From contig JAOZTM010000013.1 of assembly GCA_029942215.1 (NCBI GenBank), positions 5,727 to 11,213 on the forward strand: 5,487 nt of DNA, in the 5' to 3' direction. This stretch comes from Metamycoplasmataceae bacterium. Lineage in GTDB: Bacteria > Bacillota_I > Bacilli_A > Mycoplasmatales > Metamycoplasmataceae. Positions 1 through 5,475 of this stretch are shown in pieces; within the stretch, counting starts at the first letter, position 1; every line of letters begins with the position of its first letter. The notes under the pieces were generated by a model. That model had not been told where the DNA came from, did no database searches, and saw nothing but the letters and a program-made list of their open reading frames with translations. The translations under genes were made by a program, and so were the position numbers.

Positions 1-269
1 GCTTTTTTCTTCGCAGTTCCTTTTGTAATTACTTCTTCTGTAGTTGTTGTAGTTGTAACAACTTTCTTAACTACTGTCTTACTTGTCTTAACAGGAGCTT
101 TTACTCATGTCTTTCCTTTTTTGACCATTATGTCCGTTGTGTTTTTTTGAGCTTGTGCTTTAGCAATAGCTGCTGTTTGTGTAGGCTCAGTTACTGATGC
201 AGTTCCAGTTTTTGTAAGTGAAACTCCTCAATTACCGTCCTTGTGTTTTGTTATGTATTTTATAGGCAT
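1..269 (-). CDS. DUF2188-like protein with Lys/Thr-rich tail (partial, 3' end outside window)
   Basis: Eighty-nine codons are visible, reading from the ATG at 269 off the left edge. Residues 1-55 resemble the small DUF2188 domain: an opening strand (YITKHKDGNWGV), then a Thr-Gln followed by an Ala-rich helix (TQTAAIAKAQAQ), then DIMVKKGKTW, matching the family pattern of 'G-G-W-V ... T-x-x-E-A ... dG'. Its function is unknown in the family. From about residue 56 the protein becomes low-complexity, rich in Lys, Thr, Val and Ala, with six consecutive Thr at 72-77 and KKK at the edge. The tail resembles basic histone-H1-like tails, so nucleic-acid binding is possible but is only inference. Trp14 and Trp55 are TGA. 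An in-frame TAA four codons upstream makes ATG 269 the only reasonable start; it has no well-placed ribosome binding site. The gene follows fmt, separated by a putative terminator and its own promoter. Confidence 0.65.
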
Positions 270-275
270 ACATCT

Positions 276-281
276 ATTTTA
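276..281 (-). promoter_or_regulatory. -10 box of the DUF2188-like gene
   Basis: On the minus strand TAAAAT ends six bases before the ATG at 269. A start about seven bases downstream of the box would fall on the A of the start codon, giving a leaderless mRNA. No convincing -35 is visible. The box is one mismatch from TATAAT, so it is weaker than the comparable boxes at 1818, 4164 and 5448. Confidence 0.45.
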
Positions 282-283
282 TC

Positions 284-308
284 AAAAAAACCACCTTTTG
301 AGTGATTT
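284..308 (-). terminator. Putative intrinsic terminator of the NERD-fmt operon
   Basis: On the minus strand AAATCAC (308-302), a seven-base loop TCAAAAG, and GTGGTTT (294-288) form a 7-bp stem with one G-U pair, and a run of seven T (290-284) overlaps and follows the right arm. It begins one base after the fmt stop codon and ends just before the -10 box of the next gene. The stem is short, so efficiency is uncertain. Confidence 0.5.
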
Positions 309-309
309 G

Positions 310-1140
310 TTAAATTTTAATTCTCTTTTTATTTTCTCACTGATATTCCTTTATATATATAGGACCTTCATCAAATGGTATTTTCATAGCGTTTTCTGTT
401 TCTTCTAATGTAGCATCAAAAATCTTTAAACGTTTTCCTTCTATTATTAAGAATGCTCCAGGGAACGGAGAAAGGCCTTTAATCTTTTTAATGACATTAG
501 TACTTGATTCAGAAATACTTAATTCACAGAATGATTTATCTATTTTTGGAGCCAATGTAAACTCAGCTGATTGTTCTTCGGGCTGATCATCACCAGCTTC
601 AATAACTTTTAATCATTTAACTATGTTGCTTTTAGCAAGATCTGAAATGATTTTGAATCCATCTCCAGTATTTGTTTCAGGAGTTATTGTTTTAGAAGCC
701 TTGAAGTACATAGGTCCAGCATCCATCTCTTTAATCATCTCTATAAGAGTAATGCCAATTTCAGCATCTCCATTAAGGATTGCATGATGAATTGGAGCTG
801 CGCCTCTGTATTTAGGTAATAGTGATCCGTGAATATTAACTGGTTTGAACTTACCTTGTTCTAATATAGAAGTTGGAACTCATTGTCCAAATGCAAATGT
901 TAAAAACAAATCATAGTTAAGAGCTTTTAACTCTCCAGCTATAGTTGCAATCTTTTCAGGTTTAAATACTGTTATTCCATGTTTGTTTCCTAATTCAGAT
1001 ACTGCAGTTTCAGTTAGAACCATTCCTCTACCTTTAGGTCTATCTGGTTGAGTTACGATTGCAACAACATCAAAGTTCTTAATAACTTCTTCAAATGCAG
1101 CTATTGAAATTTCAGGAGATCCTGCTAATACTATTTTCAT
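310..1140 (-). CDS. fmt: Methionyl-tRNA formyltransferase
   Basis: This 276-residue enzyme transfers a formyl group from 10-formyl-tetrahydrofolate to the amino group of Met-tRNAfMet, making the cytosolic initiator for translation. The N-terminal formyltransferase fold starts [15 protein letters not shown]. The catalytic signature is [16 protein letters not shown] (from residue 102), with Asn102 and His104, and the catalytic Asp is Asp140 in MDAGPM. The usual E-T-G before the catalytic Asp loop reads E-I-G (127-129). The C-terminal tRNA-binding domain carries LAPKIDK (from about 196) and [11 protein letters not shown]. The protein is shorter than the roughly 310-315 residues common in the family; the shortfall lies in the C-terminal domain, which ends soon after EYQWENKK. 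Trp87, Trp176 and Trp268 are TGA, so standard-code translation would wrongly break it. The ATG at 1140 lies within the end of the NERD gene, indicating co-transcription; an AGGAG lies 13 bases upstream and a purine-rich AAGGGCGGA lies nearer. Confidence 0.96.
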
Positions 1141-1811
1141 GTTCCGCCCTTTTCTCCTGTAATTGACTTGTGCAAGTTAACGTCGTCCTTATTAGTTGTT
1201 CTAAAGGCTTTAATCTTACTTTCCAAGTGTTTTACTTGTTCTTCATCAAATGACTGTGTCAGTGCCTCTGCTATCTTATCTAAGACATCAAACATATCTG
1301 CATGTTTAGTAATAACTTCGTGTGATTTAGTTCCAGTTACATTTATGAACTTTGCTTTGTTAGAAAAGATGATTAAAGAAATGATTGGTAATTTCTTATC
1401 AAGCATTTTTATGATGTGATCTAAGTGCTTTTGATTTTGAATAATTGGATTTGAAATGTCGTGTCTTTTCTCGCCTAGAACTTTAGTTCATTTCTGATCT
1501 GCAGCATCACCTTTGATTCCTCCGTTAATTGATTTAATTTCAACAACGATTACAGCTTCTGAAGTAACAAGTATTGAATCAACTTCAAATACTTTGTTTT
1601 CTCCATACTTATATAAAGAAGCAGGAATGAACTTGTTCTTAGTGTGTTTTGCTCATATTTTTAAATCAGTATTTATCTTGTCTTCTGCTTTTTGACCAAT
1701 CTCTTTAACTAATTTTTTAAAGCTTTTTTTCTTGTAGAATAAATAAGCAAAATAAGCAATAACAAGTGTTATTAAAATAGTTCCTAATGTTGCGCCTAAT
1801 ATGAATCCCAT
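1131..1811 (-). CDS. Membrane-anchored NERD-domain (nuclease-related) protein
   Basis: This 226-residue protein has one N-terminal hydrophobic segment (residues about 2-26, ending with YKKK), which predicts a membrane anchor with a cytoplasmic C-terminal part by the positive-inside rule. The NERD domain follows at about 55-150: FEVDSILVTSEAVIVVEIKSINGGIKG contains Asp78, Glu91 and Lys93 in the D...ExK pattern of PD-(D/E)XK nucleases, followed by the family's conserved N-P-x-x-Q-N (about 121-126). NERD proteins are predicted nucleases, but the substrate is generally unknown and I infer none here. The C-terminal part is helical and charged. Trp53, Trp108 and Trp225 are TGA. The stop is TAG at 1131-1133; the TGA at 1137-1139, which would be a stop in the standard code, is read as Trp. 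It overlaps the fmt start by 10 bases, so it is the first gene of a two-gene operon. ATG 1811 follows a TATAAT box by six bases and has no ribosome binding site. Confidence 0.85.
1154..1158 (-). promoter_or_regulatory. Possible ribosome binding site of fmt
   Basis: On the minus strand AGGAG lies 13 bases before the fmt ATG, inside the last codons of the NERD gene. The spacing is longer than ideal; the intervening AAAAGGGCGGA may contribute instead. Its position supports initiation at ATG 1140 and translation from the polycistronic NERD-fmt message. Confidence 0.45.
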
Positions 1812-1817
1812 AATGGA

Positions 1818-1823
1818 ATTATA
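1818..1823 (-). promoter_or_regulatory. -10 box of the NERD-fmt operon
   Basis: A perfect TATAAT on the minus strand ends six bases before ATG 1811, so the expected transcription start coincides with the start codon. The intervening TCCATT contains no Shine-Dalgarno. The -35 region is only AT-rich. It lies on the opposite strand to the upstream edge of the rpsT promoter. Confidence 0.6.
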
Positions 1824-1825
1824 AC

Positions 1826-1856
1826 TTGTATTTTTTTAAAAATAATAATATATAAT
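1826..1856 (+). promoter_or_regulatory. rpsT promoter (-35-like TTGTAT, -10 TATAAT)
   Basis: TATAAT at 1851-1856, within TATATAAT, is a perfect -10 box. TTGTAT at 1826-1831 is a weak -35 candidate with a 19-base spacer. The expected start near 1863 gives a leader of about 20 bases that includes the ribosome binding site. An rpsT-type S20 gene is often autoregulated, but the leader is too short to show a clear structured element. Confidence 0.65.
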
Positions 1857-1870
1857 TCTTTTACTTATTT

Positions 1871-1877
1871 AAAGGAG
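1871..1877 (+). promoter_or_regulatory. Strong ribosome binding site of rpsT
   Basis: AAAGGAG ends six bases before the ATG at 1884 and is an excellent complement to the 16S rRNA 3' end. It contrasts with the absence of any such site before the NERD, nadE and obg start codons. Confidence 0.85.
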
Positions 1878-1883
1878 AAAACA

Positions 1884-2150
1884 ATGGCAAACATAAAATC
1901 AAAAGAGAAGAATATAAAGAGAATTAAAAAGGCTACAATCAGAAACGCAGCTATCAAATCTAGAGTTAGAAAAGCTACTAAAGATGCGAAAGAAGCAATT
2001 GTTTCAAATGATAAAGATGTAAAACTTAAAATCTCAAAAGCACACAAAGAAATTAATACAGCAGTTTCTAAAGGTGTATTCCATAAAAATAATGGAGCTA
2101 GAAAATCAGCAAGACTTGATGCTTACGCAAAAAGAACTGCAGCAAAATAA
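1884..2150 (+). CDS. rpsT: 30S ribosomal protein S20
   Basis: The gene encodes 88 residues, the usual length of S20, a basic helical protein that binds 16S rRNA in the body of the small subunit. Family signatures are the start MANIKSKEKNIKRI, the Arg/Lys-rich first helix with IRNAAIKSRVRK, and the end KGVFHKNNGARKSARL followed by a short basic tail. It has no Trp, so the code choice does not affect it. The start is fixed by a strong AAAGGAG. It is monocistronic: a divergent gene lies upstream, and a terminator hairpin begins in its stop codon. Confidence 0.97.
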   Translation: MANIKSKEKNIKRIKKATIRNAAIKSRVRKATKDAKEAIVSNDKDVKLKISKAHKEINTAVSKGVFHKNNGARKSARLDAYAKRTAAK

Positions 2151-2171
2151 AAACTCATAAGAGTTTTTTTT
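2149..2171. terminator. Bidirectional intrinsic terminator between rpsT and yebC
   Basis: An 8-bp stem AAAAACTC (2149-2156) / GAGTTTTT (2161-2168) with an ATAA loop is followed on the plus strand by a T run reaching 2171. On the minus strand the opposite arm gives its own T tract, GAGTTTTTATTTT. The hairpin overlaps the rpsT stop codon and abuts the yebC stop, so it can serve both convergent genes. Confidence 0.85.
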
Positions 2172-2904
2172 ATTCGTTTAATGAATCAGCATCAAGGTTA
2201 TGGAATACTTCTTGAATATCTTCGTCATCTTCTAATTTATCGATAAAGGCAAGAACTTTCTCTGCTTTGATTTTATCAAGCTTACATTCTTGGTTAGCTT
2301 CATAAAGAACTTCAGCAGTCTTGAATTCTTCAATACCATTCTTTTCAAGACCTTCTTTAACAGAAGTGAATGATGAAGGATCTGTATAAACAATAAATGT
2401 TTCATCAGAAGCAACAAAGTCATCAGCTCCAGCTTCGATTGCCATCATCATAGTTGTTTCTTCATCTAGTGAGTTCTTTTCAAATTCAAGAACTCCTTTT
2501 CTATCAAAGATATAACCAACAGATGAAGATGATCCAACTGAACCATTTGCTTTATTAAAATAAGATTGAATGTTAGCAGCTATTCTATTAGCATTGTCTG
2601 AAAGACAAATAACAAGGAATGAAACTCCTCTAACGTTTCCACCATAAACAATTTCTTTATATGCAGAAACATCTCCGGCACCAGTTGCTTTATTAATTGC
2701 ATTTTCAATATTCTTCTTAGGCATAGATTTTGCTCTAGCCTTTGAAACTGCAAGTCTTAATGAAGAGTTTGAATCCATGTCTGCTCCGCCCATTGCAGCA
2801 GCTACCATTATTTCTTTTGATAACTTTGCAAAGACTTTAGATCTTACTGCATCTTGCGCACCTTTTCTGTGTCTTATGTTTGCTCATTTACTATGTCCTG
2901 CCAT
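2170..2904 (-). CDS. yebC: YebC/PmpR family protein (TACO1-like)
   Basis: The 244-residue protein starts with the family hallmark MAGHSKWANIRHRKGAQD and continues with KVFAKLSKEI, the PKKNIENAINKATG helix and the YGG motif (EIVYGGNVRGVSFLV). The last part contains EKVLAFIDKLEDDEDIQEVFHNLD, as expected. Family members were long annotated as DNA-binding regulators; more recent work on YebC and mitochondrial TACO1 points to a ribosome-associated role in relieving stalls, particularly on proline-rich stretches. Which applies here cannot be told from sequence. Trp7 is TGA, so standard-code reading would wrongly place the start at Met33 (2808). ATG 2904 is supported by the complete N-terminal motif and by AAAGGAG five bases upstream. 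The gene is monocistronic, convergent with rpsT and divergent from the DUF192-like gene. Confidence 0.95.
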
Positions 2905-2909
2905 TTTAT

Positions 2910-2916
2910 CTCCTTT
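2910..2916 (-). promoter_or_regulatory. Strong ribosome binding site of yebC
   Basis: On the minus strand AAAGGAG ends five bases before ATG 2904. It confirms that the true start is upstream of the in-frame TGA (Trp7). Confidence 0.85.
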
Positions 2917-2922
2917 TAAAAG

Positions 2923-2928
2923 TATAAT
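2923..2928 (+). promoter_or_regulatory. -10 box of the DUF192-like gene
   Basis: A perfect TATAAT on the plus strand lies nine bases before ATG 2938, so the expected start at about 2935 leaves almost no leader. An overlapping AATAAT at 2926-2931 would give the six-base spacing seen in other genes of the window. No -35 or ribosome binding site is visible. It faces the yebC -10 box one base away. Confidence 0.5.
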
Positions 2929-2929
2929 A

Positions 2930-2959
2930 ATTATATTATGAAGTATTGAAATTTTACAA
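2930..2959 (-). promoter_or_regulatory. yebC promoter (-35 TTGTAA, -10 TATAAT)
   Basis: On the minus strand TTGTAA (2959-2954) and TATAAT (2935-2930) are separated by 18 bases. The expected start near 2923 gives a leader of about 19 bases carrying the AAAGGAG site. The promoter lies inside the first codons of the divergent DUF192-like gene. Confidence 0.6.
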
Positions 2960-3366
2960 AAATATTAGGCACTAGACAAAAAACAACTTATTCCCATAGG
3001 GAGTACAATTTATTTTTGAATGAAAGACCCATTGAAAAGATAACTGTAATGACATATCCTTTACATTCTGACGTTTATAAAAGTATCAGAAACTTTTCAA
3101 CACCTCAATATGAAACAATATATCTTTTAAGAAATAAGAAAGCATTTAATACAATGTTCTTCAAAATTAACTACGATGTTCTTGTTACAGATAAAAATGG
3201 AACCATCGTTGATTTCTTTATTGATCAAAAAACTGGTTATGCATCTGATAAGTATCCGAACGGAAACAAAGTTTACTTCTGTGCTGTCGGAACTATTAAT
3301 AACTTAAACATTAAAGAGAATGACAGACTTACATTACAGTGAAGATATTTAAAAGAAAAAAGATAA
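2938..3366 (+). CDS. DUF192-like protein of unknown function
   Basis: The 142-residue protein has a C-terminal part that resembles the DUF192 fold: AFNTMFFKINYDVLVTDKNGTIV (about residues 70-92) matches the family's 'IHTxFMxFPIDVxFLDxxGxVV' region, and YFCAVGTINNLNIKENDRLTL (about 113-133) matches 'vLElpaGtiexxglkvGDrl'. The normal conserved His and Met of that region are partly replaced. DUF192 has no firmly established function. The first 60 or so residues are a lineage-specific extension with no signal peptide. Trp4 and Trp135 are TGA. ATG 2938 is chosen because an in-frame TAA lies at 2917 and a TATAAT is suitably placed; a standard-code reading would start wrongly at TTG 3016 and stop at 3342. 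It is divergent from yebC and convergent with nadE, with only two bases between the stops. Confidence 0.75.
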
Positions 3367-3396
3367 TTCTATTTAAAGATATCTTTAAGAGAATTA
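3351..3396 (-). terminator. Hairpin terminator of nadE embedded in coding sequence
   Basis: On the minus strand TAATTCT (3396-3390) and TTAAAG (3388-3383) pair with CTTTAA (3378-3373) and AGAATTA (3370-3364) around an ATAT loop, with a small C / AT internal loop: 13 paired bases. TCTTTTTTCTTTT (3363-3351) follows directly. The core is a perfect 16-base palindrome (3373-3388). The hairpin includes the nadE stop codon, and the T tract lies inside the last codons of the opposite gene. On the plus strand the hairpin has no T tract after it, so it is mainly a minus-strand terminator. Confidence 0.65.
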
Positions 3397-4157
3397 CCTA
3401 GTTTGCCTATATCTTCTTTGAAGTCATTGATATCGTTATCAATTTTTTTAAAACTTTTTGTCATCGGAGTTGGAACTGATTTTCTTTTGTGCTCAGTTAT
3501 TTTAATTTGATGTTCAATCTTTTCTTTAACTTTAGAATCAACTTCTTCTTTATTAAGATAAGCATCAACTTGATCATAAGTGAAACCTAATTCATCTTCG
3601 TCGTATTGACCTTCTCATAAAGCAGCTGAAGGTTTCTTTGTGTAAACGTTCTTTGGAAGTTTCAGTTCCTTAGCCATATCTTTAACTTCACCTTTAGTTA
3701 AATGAATAATTGGAAGTAAGTCAACTCCACCATCGCCGTGCTTTGTAAAGTAACCAAGAATTCATTCTGCAGCGTTATCAGTTCCTAATACTAAGTAGTT
3801 GTTTTCTTGAGCTATAGAATATAGAGCTGCCATTCTAAGTCTAGGCTTGATGTTTGCAACGGCAAGTTTAGAAGATGCTGGAGTTGCTTTTTCTAAAGCT
3901 TTAAATGTATCAGTTAAATCAACAGTCTCAGTTTCAATCTTGATTGATGCAGCAACTTCTTTAGCATCTATAAGATCTTGTCCCATATCTCCTATTGGCA
4001 TATAAACACCTATTGAGTTTTTAGGGAATGCTTTTTTAGCTAGTGCTGAAACAACTGCTGAATCAACTCCACCTGAAAGACCAATAACAACACCTTTACA
4101 CTTTGCGGCTGTTACTTCTTGTTTAATTCAATCTGATAAATAATCTATGTAATTCAT
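3369..4157 (-). CDS. nadE: NH3-dependent NAD+ synthetase
   Basis: This 262-residue cytosolic enzyme makes NAD+ from deamido-NAD+, ATP and ammonia, the last step of NAD synthesis or salvage. The ATP-pyrophosphatase P-loop SGGVDS is at 28-33. GTDNAAE (125-131), GYFTKHGDGGVDLLP (135-149) and the KKPSAALWEGQYDEDELG segment (174-191) are standard landmarks; the usual P-T-A reads P-S-A. No glutaminase domain is present, so free ammonia is the donor. The usual family end, HKRxxPxxP, is at 223-231; about 30 further Lys/Asp/Ile-rich residues follow as a predicted helical tail. Trp10, Trp132 and Trp181 are TGA. ATG 4157 gives the complete N-terminus. It has no ribosome binding site, and a TATAAT box lies six bases upstream. 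It follows obg on the same strand but has its own promoter. Confidence 0.95.
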
Positions 4158-4163
4158 AGAATT

Positions 4164-4169
4164 ATTATA
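4164..4169 (-). promoter_or_regulatory. -10 box of nadE
   Basis: A perfect TATAAT on the minus strand is followed by six bases (AATTCT) and ATG 4157. The expected start is the A of ATG, giving a leaderless message. It sits immediately after the putative obg terminator; no -35 is recognisable. Confidence 0.6.
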
Positions 4170-4172
4170 AAG

Positions 4173-4192
4173 AAAAAAGGACTATTCCTTTT
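4173..4192 (-). terminator. Putative obg terminator overlapping its stop codon
   Basis: On the minus strand AAAAGGA (4192-4186) pairs with TCCTTTT (4181-4175) around the loop ATAG, which contains the obg stop TAG. A run of six T (4178-4173) overlaps the right arm, followed by CTTT. There are only three G-C pairs, so some read-through into nadE is possible. Confidence 0.5.
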
Positions 4193-5441
4193 CATTTCAT
4201 TCCATTTCATAACTGATGATTCTAACTGTATCTCCATCTTTCATTCCTCTTGCTTGTAGTTCTTTTCATAATCCTAGGTTTCTCATCATTCTATTAAACC
4301 TTGAGATGTTATCAAATGTATTTAAAGGGATACGATCAAAGATCCTTTGAACAGCAACACCTGTAACTTCGAACATTCCTTCATATGGAATTTCAATAAC
4401 AATATCTTCTTCCATTCTGATTGTTACTTCTTTTTTGTTTTCAAGTTCGTATTCAATTTCTTCTGAATCTACATATGCTTTGTAAAGGATTCTTTTTAAC
4501 ATAGTGATTCCTTTTTCAGTAGCAGCTGATATCTCAACAACTTCTAATCCAGGGAACTTGTTCTTAAATAGAACTAAGTTATCAGCATAGTCTTCTAAAT
4601 CACTCTTGTTAGCAATAACAACTTGTTTTCTTTCTTCAAGACCAAGTTTGTATTCTTTAAGTTCTGTATTAATTTGATTGTAATCTTTGATTGGATTCTT
4701 ATCAGGATCTCCGAAGTCAACTATATGAGCAACAACTCTACATCTATCAATGTGCTTTAAGAATTCATGTCCAAGACCTTTACCTTGAGCAGCTCCTTCT
4801 ATAAGACCTGGAAGGTCAGCTACAACAAATGAATGATCGTCAATGTTTACAAAACCTAATTGTGGATTTAAAGTTGTAAAGTCATAATCAGCAATTTTTG
4901 GTTTTGCATTTGAAACTTTAGAAAGAAGTGTAGATTTACCTGCTGAAGGTTTCCCTACGAATCCAACATCAGCTAAAACTTTAAGAGTTAAACTTATTTC
5001 AAACTTCTCACCTTTAGTTCCATTTTCAGAAAGTTGAGGTGCTTGGTTTTTAGAAGATTTGAACTTTGTGTTCCCTCTTCCTCCATTACCTCCACTTGCA
5101 ATTAAATATGGAATCTCTTCAATAACATCACAGATCAATCTATCTTCTTTAAAGATTAATGTTCCTAAAGGAACCTTTATAAAAATATCTTCTCCTCTTG
5201 CACCAGTTTGATTCTTAGCACGACCATTGTCTCCATGGTTACCTCTGATGTTCATCATCATCTTTAAAGAGAATAAAGTATTCATTCCTGTGTCACCAAC
5301 AAAAAAGATAGACCCACCGTCTCCACCGTCTCCACCATCAGGTCCACCTCTGGATACTCTTGCTTCTCTACGAAAAGAAACAACACCATTTCCACCGTCT
5401 CCAGCGAATACCTTTAATTTTGCTTTGTCTAAGAATTTCAT
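4182..5441 (-). CDS. obg: Obg family GTPase (ObgE/CgtA)
   Basis: The 419-residue GTPase associates with the large ribosomal subunit and is involved in its assembly and in stress signalling. The Gly-rich Obg fold covers about 1-158 (for example GDGGNGVVSFRRE, GGPDGGDGGDGGS and SGGNGGRGNTKFKSS). The G domain follows: G1 GKPSAGKST (163-171), G2 around YDFTTLNP (186-193), G3 DLPG (209-212), G4 NKSD (278-281) and G5 SAA (305-307). The OCT domain (about 340-415) contains the FxxxLxxxGL...LxxxGxxxGDxVxI pattern and ends YEMEW. Trp392 and Trp415 are TGA; a standard-code reading would cut the protein at 391 residues and lose the end of the OCT domain. ATG 5441 starts the canonical MKFLDKAKL. No ribosome binding site is present; a TATAAT lies six bases upstream. 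It is followed by nadE, which has its own promoter. Confidence 0.97.
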
Positions 5442-5447
5442 GTATTA

Positions 5448-5453
5448 ATTATA
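5448..5453 (-). promoter_or_regulatory. -10 box of obg
   Basis: A perfect TATAAT on the minus strand is followed by six bases (TAATAC) and ATG 5441, again placing the expected start on the start codon. TAAACA at 5476-5471 is a four-of-six match to a -35 with a 17-base spacer; it overlaps the upstream terminator hairpin. Confidence 0.6.
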
Positions 5454-5475
5454 AATAAAAACACAATATGTGTTT
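5453..5475 (-). terminator. Putative terminator upstream of obg
   Basis: On the minus strand AAACACA (5475-5469) and TGTGTTT (5465-5459) form a perfect 7-bp stem with a three-base loop TAT, followed by TTTTTATTT. It would end transcription of the gene lying to the right of the window. Its T tract meets the obg -10 box. Confidence 0.6.

Noticed and set aside
291..298. AAAGGTGG as ribosome binding site of the DUF2188-like gene
   Set aside because: It is about 21 bases from ATG 269 and is better explained as part of the fmt terminator hairpin; no in-frame start exists closer to it.
310..1140. fmt appearing as two fragments (337-555 and 880-1140), suggesting a pseudogene
   Set aside because: The breaks are in-frame TGA codons read as Trp; with that code the frame is continuous and contains every catalytic motif.
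1168..1419. Open frame of 83 codons on the plus strand
   Set aside because: It lies antisense to the NERD gene, lacks family features and has no ribosome binding site.
1513..1695. Open frame of 60 codons on the plus strand
   Set aside because: It is antisense to the conserved core of the NERD domain and shows no coding signals of its own.
1865..2047. Hydrophobic open frame on the minus strand over rpsT
   Set aside because: It is the antisense of Lys-rich codons in S20, which gives Phe/Leu-rich nonsense; rpsT is certain.
2232..2423. Open frame of 63 codons on the minus strand
   Set aside because: It is another reading frame of yebC, Leu/Lys-rich with no motif.
5227..5448. Proline-rich open frame on the plus strand over obg
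   Set aside because: Its prolines are the antisense of the Gly-rich Obg fold (GGN codons); there is no independent evidence for it.
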